Shown: positions 4,598 through 7,046 of the stretch, piece after piece | Position numbering within the stretch: position 1 is the stretch's first letter | Layout: every line of letters begins with the position of its first letter | Source of the DNA: CBDUQN01 sp965369375 | GTDB lineage: Bacteria; Krumholzibacteriota; Krumholzibacteriia; Krumholzibacteriales; Krumholzibacteriaceae | Direction of reading: 5' to 3' | Length of the DNA: 7,046 bases | NCBI GenBank assembly: GCA_965369375.1 | Contig: CBDUQN010000121.1 | Span: forward strand, 1 to 7,046 | The notes under the pieces: generated by a model | The model's input: only the letters and a program-made list of their open reading frames with translations | What the model was told of the DNA's origin: nothing | The model's database searches: none | Program-made: the position numbers and the translations under genes

Positions 4598-5377
4598 CAG
4601 CGAGGTTTCAGCATGCCGCGGCAGCGCCTCATGTATGCCGATAACAAGAAATCCCCCCCGAACCAGCCTTTGCGTGATTCCTTCGAGAAGTTTGCGTTGA
4701 AGAGATTCTTCGAAGTAGGTGAAGACGAGATTTCTGCATAAAACAAGATAAAACGGTCCTTCGGGCATCCGTGCCCGGATATCCTGTTCGAGGAATTTAA
4801 TTCCCTCTTTGAACACCGGATTCAGCTGGTAGCTCGCCTGCCTATCCTCGAATGCCGCTTCGATCATTTCATCGGGCATGTCTCCCAGCGAGCTCTTGCG
4901 GTATAGGCCGTTTTGTGCACGCTCGAGCAGGCGTGTATCTGAATCGGTGGCAATGATCCGAAGCTCCTGAGCATGCCGGTCGGTGGTATCTACATGCAGT
5001 TTCCACAGAATATTCAACGTGTATGTTTCCTCTCCTGAAGCGCAGCCGGCGCTCCAGAAACCGACTGCTTTGTCTCCGCGGACTCTTGCTAAATCAGCGA
5101 TTTCAGGTAGCACCGACGAACGGAGCGTGTCGAATACACGCCGGTCGCGGTAAAAACGTGAGATTGTAACACGGCACAGGGACTCCAGCTTGTTCCACTC
5201 ATCGGGATGGTTGTCGAGGTATTCCCGGTACGCGCTGGAGTCAGGAAGCTCGAGCTCGGTGATGCGGCGGGTGATACGCTTGCAGACCTGCCCCCGCACT
5301 TTGCGGAAACCCGGCCAGCGCATTCGGAGTGTGGGCAAACACCATTGGAGGAATTCAACGCATTCGGAATCGTCCAT
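4550..5377 (-). CDS. CheR-like SAM-dependent methyltransferase (orphan)
   Basis: A 275-residue protein close to the usual CheR length (286 in E. coli). An N-terminal helical part has 'WPGFRKVRGQVCKRI' at 21-35 and the CheR hallmark 'TISRFYRDRRVFDTL' at 71-85 (family form TxFFRDxxxFxxL). The Rossmann methyltransferase domain follows: 'FWSAGCASGEETYTL' at 107-121 (SAM-binding loop), 'IIATDSDTRLLERAQNGLY' at 141-159 (acidic residues for the SAM ribose), 'LVLCRNLVFTYF' at 211-222 and 'LVRGGFLVIGIHEALP' at 238-253. CheR enzymes transfer methyl from SAM to receptor glutamates. Here the usual GHSE end motif is replaced by GIHE, and no chemoreceptor, CheB, CheA or flagellar gene is visible, so chemotaxis should not be assumed; methylation of another target is possible. 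ATG 5377 is the only in-frame standard start before a stop at 5410-5408. AAGGA lies only 1-2 nt upstream, too close for a normal RBS, so initiation may be weak. It diverges from the secreted repeat protein. Confidence 0.85.
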   Translation of the reverse strand: MDDSECVEFLQWCLPTLRMRWPGFRKVRGQVCKRITRRITELELPDSSAYREYLDNHPDEWNKLESLCRVTISRFYRDRRVFDTLRSSVLPEIADLARVRGDKAVGFWSAGCASGEETYTLNILWKLHVDTTDRHAQELRIIATDSDTRLLERAQNGLYRKSSLGDMPDEMIEAAFEDRQASYQLNPVFKEGIKFLEQDIRARMPEGPFYLVLCRNLVFTYFEESLQRKLLEGITQRLVRGGFLVIGIHEALPRHAETSLRLRYEPCIYQMPINI

Positions 5378-5444
5378 ATCCTTATTGTTGCAAATGAAAG
5401 AAATCGATCAAGAATATAATTGAAAATTATCATCATTTCATTTA

Positions 5445-5466
5445 GACTCCCCCAAAAGGGGTAGTC
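5445..5466 (+). promoter_or_regulatory. C4-A4-G4 hairpin/operator in the divergent control region
   Basis: GACTCCCCC (5445-5453) and GGGGTAGTC (5458-5466) pair over an AAAA loop, with one mismatch (C5449 against T5462). The right arm contains AAAAGGGGTA, similar to the AAAAGGGCAT boxes at 3303-3314 and 5494-5505. Near-perfect dyads like this are typical of dimeric regulators; the half-site AGGGGTA also resembles the TACYYMT heptamer of NarL-type response regulators. Which regulator binds, if any, is unknown. Confidence 0.45.
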
Positions 5467-5471
5467 ATTTA

Positions 5472-5527
5472 ATAAATATAAATTTATCCATATCTAAAAG
5501 GGCATATTGGCGATTTGTGCAGATAAT
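5472..5527 (+). promoter_or_regulatory. Candidate promoter region of the secreted repeat protein
   Basis: An AT-rich inverted repeat ATAAAT...ATTTAT (5472-5477, 5482-5487) is followed by CTAAAAGGGCAT (5494-5505), an exact copy of a 12-mer at 3303-3314, and then GATAAT (5522-5527), a possible -10 hexamer. The box ends 16 nt before GATAAT, i.e. at the -35 position, as expected for an activator-dependent promoter. The arrangement is suggestive only; TATAAT at 5415-5420 has no well-spaced -35. Confidence 0.35.
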
Positions 5528-5533
5528 TCTGAA

Positions 5534-5538
5534 AGGAG
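5534..5538 (+). promoter_or_regulatory. Ribosome binding site of the secreted repeat protein
   Basis: AGGAG, within GAAAGGAGAA, sits 7 nt before the ATG at 5546 and decides that start. Confidence 0.8.
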
Positions 5539-5545
5539 AACGCTG

Positions 5546-7046
5546 ATGAAAAGGGTTCTATATTCAGTAACAGTGTCAGCTCTCTTTTTGCTAACACTCT
5601 CCTTACCGGCAAACGCTGTTTGGAATGAAGATGGAACGCTCATTTGTGGGGAAACTGGCCACCAGCTGCGTCCCGAGTTAGCGCCAGATGGTTTGCACGG
5701 TGCGGTTATCGTGTGGGAAGACAACAGGTTTGGACACTCGGACATATACGCACAATGGATTGACGAAGACGGCAACATTCAATGGCTTGAGGGAGGCATT
5801 GCCGTCTGCAACGCTCCTTTTGGACAGTACCGTCCGAAAACCTCATCCGATGGGATCGGCGGAAGTTATATCGTGTGGTTCGACTTGCGAGGTGGAACGG
5901 ATAACGATATATACGCTCAGAGGATCGATGCGGTTGGCAACCCAATCTGGGATGTGAACGGTATACCAATAGGAACAAGCCCAGGCTATGAATCATGGCC
6001 ATACATGATTCCGGATGGAAGCGGCAATGCGATAATCGCTTGGTACGATTCCTCGGGGACCAGCAGCCATATTTATGCTCAAAAGATAGACCATTCGGGG
6101 ATGAAATTATGGGGGCCCGATGGCATCGCGGTCGCGCCTGTCACTGCTTTCCAGTACTTCGCGCATCTAGTGAGTGATAGTTCAGGTGGAGCCATTATCT
6201 CATGGCATGAGTCACGGACTGCCGACTACAACATCTATGCACAAAGAATCACTTCGGCGGGGGGTATCTCCTGGACTGATCCTTCATACGCACCGGGTGG
6301 TGTACCCATTTGCACGGCTGCAGGAGATCAATTATTTGCTAATCTCATTGAAAGTGGGACCGGTGGTGCGATCATCACCTGGTACGATGGGCGTGGTGCC
6401 GATTACAATATTTACGCTCAGAAAATCGACTCGGCGGGTAATATCCAATGGACAACAGATGGAGTTATTGTTTGCGACGCCATTAACGATCAAACTAGTC
6501 CAGAAATTATGACCGATGGTGCTAATGGAGCAATCATCGCATGGACTGACGCGCGTTACCCGAGTAACGTTAGTGATGTTTATGGACAGAGAATCGATGC
6601 GAGTGGCGTTGGAGTTTGGACGTCGAATGGTATTCCTCTCGCAGCGTATTGGGATCGGCTCCTGATCACAGACATCGCAACCGATGGATCAGGCGGAGCA
6701 TACGTGACCTGGCGTCATGGCACGGAAGTCTCCGATATAGGTGCTCAGCATGTAATATCGGACGGAAGTGTCGAATGGGGAACCTCGGGGCTAATTGTGT
6801 GCGGCGCTCAGTATACTCAGGCGCGTGCTCGAATTTGCACTGATGATGATGGCGGTGCTATCGTCACGTGGTATGACATTCGAAATGGAATCAACTTCGA
6901 TATATTCGTACTGCGGATTAATCCGGATATCGGGCCCGGCCCGCCCCATGAAGCACCGATAATAACTGCTGTTGAAGATGTACCGAGCGATCAGGGAGGC
7001 TGGCTCACCGTCTTCTGGGACCGGAGCATTCTCGATAATCCGGACC
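5546..7046 (+). CDS. Secreted eight-repeat propeller-like protein, 3' truncated by window edge
   Basis: The frame is open for 500 codons from ATG 5546 to the window end. A signal peptide is clear: basic start MKR, hydrophobic core to about residue 20, and an A-x-A site in 'PANA' with cleavage expected after A24. The mature part has eight repeats of 53-59 residues with the pattern 'GGAIIxWxDxR...D-I-Y-A-Q-R/K-I-D-x-x-G-x-x-x-W...G-x-x-x-C'. The I/V-Y-A/G-Q block starts at residues 67, 122, 176, 230, 289 and 345, with degenerate forms at 398 (IGAQ) and 453 (IFVL). Such repeats usually build beta-propellers; eight repeats would fit one eight-bladed ring. After a Pro-rich linker (PDIGPGPPHEAP, about 459-470) a fibronectin-type segment begins ('DVPSDQGGWLTVFWDRS'). 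In FCB-type bacteria such proteins commonly continue to a C-terminal sorting domain, which would lie outside the window. Probable role: cell-surface or extracellular binding; no catalytic motif seen. Confidence 0.85.
   Translation, partial: MKRVLYSVTVSALFLLTLSLPANAVWNEDGTLICGETGHQLRPELAPDGLHGAVIVWEDNRFGHSDIYAQWIDEDGNIQWLEGGIAVCNAPFGQYRPKTSSDGIGGSYIVWFDLRGGTDNDIYAQRIDAVGNPIWDVNGIPIGTSPGYESWPYMIPDGSGNAIIAWYDSSGTSSHIYAQKIDHSGMKLWGPDGIAVAPVTAFQYFAHLVSDSSGGAIISWHESRTADYNIYAQRITSAGGISWTDPSYAPGGVPICTAAGDQLFANLIESGTGGAIITWYDGRGADYNIYAQKIDSAGNIQWTTDGVIVCDAINDQTSPEIMTDGANGAIIAWTDARYPSNVSDVYGQRIDASGVGVWTSNGIPLAAYWDRLLITDIATDGSGGAYVTWRHGTEVSDIGAQHVISDGSVEWGTSGLIVCGAQYTQARARICTDDDGGAIVTWYDIRNGINFDIFVLRINPDIGPGPPHEAPIITAVEDVPSDQGGWLTVFWDRSILDNPD

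Noticed and set aside
4520..4741. Plus-strand 73-codon frame after the phosphoesterase
   Set aside because: It is antisense to the 3' end of the CheR-like gene, begins directly on the previous stop without an RBS, and matches nothing.

Overview
The window looks like chromosomal DNA from an uncultured or poorly sampled Gram-negative bacterium, most likely in the Fibrobacterota-Chlorobiota-Bacteroidota (FCB) neighbourhood (Krumholzibacteriota, Eisenbacteria or Latescibacterota type). This placement is an inference. It rests mainly on the last gene, a secreted protein built from repeats of the form 'D-I-Y-A-Q-R-I-D-x-x-G-x-x-x-W' followed by the start of a fibronectin-like segment beginning 'DVPSDQGG'. 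I associate that architecture with those phyla. No rRNA, tRNA, transposase, CRISPR array or phage gene was found.

Layout. (1) 1-411: 3' end of a DUF4097-type beta-repeat protein, cut by the left edge. (2) 467-1573: a bacterial member of the queuosine-tRNA mannosyltransferase (QTMAN/GTDC1, formerly DUF3524) family. It has a near-perfect extended -10 placed so close to the ATG that the mRNA may be leaderless. (3) 1638-1892: a small one-helix membrane protein with a split CxxC...CxxC zinc ribbon, read from an internal ATG behind a good ribosome binding site. (4) 1893-2178: a mostly empty gap, holding at its end a doubtful 42-codon Cys/His-rich frame that overlaps the next start by ATGA. (5) 2179-3192: a long PhzF-family isomerase/epimerase. 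(6) 3193-3469: a non-coding region with a 22-nt-period tandem repeat, small hairpins and two mutually exclusive stems. (7) 3470-4519: a calcineurin-type metallophosphoesterase with all canonical metal motifs and a helical insert. (8) 5377-4550, minus strand: a CheR-like SAM methyltransferase convergent with the phosphoesterase. A diverged 41-nt tandem duplication lies across the two stop codons. (9) 5378-5545: a divergent AT-rich control region with a strong hairpin and a 12-mer shared with the other large intergenic gap. (10) 5546 to the right edge: a secreted eight-repeat, propeller-like protein, open at the window end.

The genes do not form one obvious pathway. Genes 1-3 point the same way with short gaps, and the PhzF and phosphoesterase genes are separated by real regulatory gaps. 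The window looks like ordinary housekeeping and accessory genes, and I do not see a clear new multi-gene defence or biosynthetic system. The most original sequence-level observations are the duplicated 3' end of the CheR-like gene at the convergent junction, the shared AAAAGGG control element, and the apparent leaderless promoter of the QTMAN-family gene.
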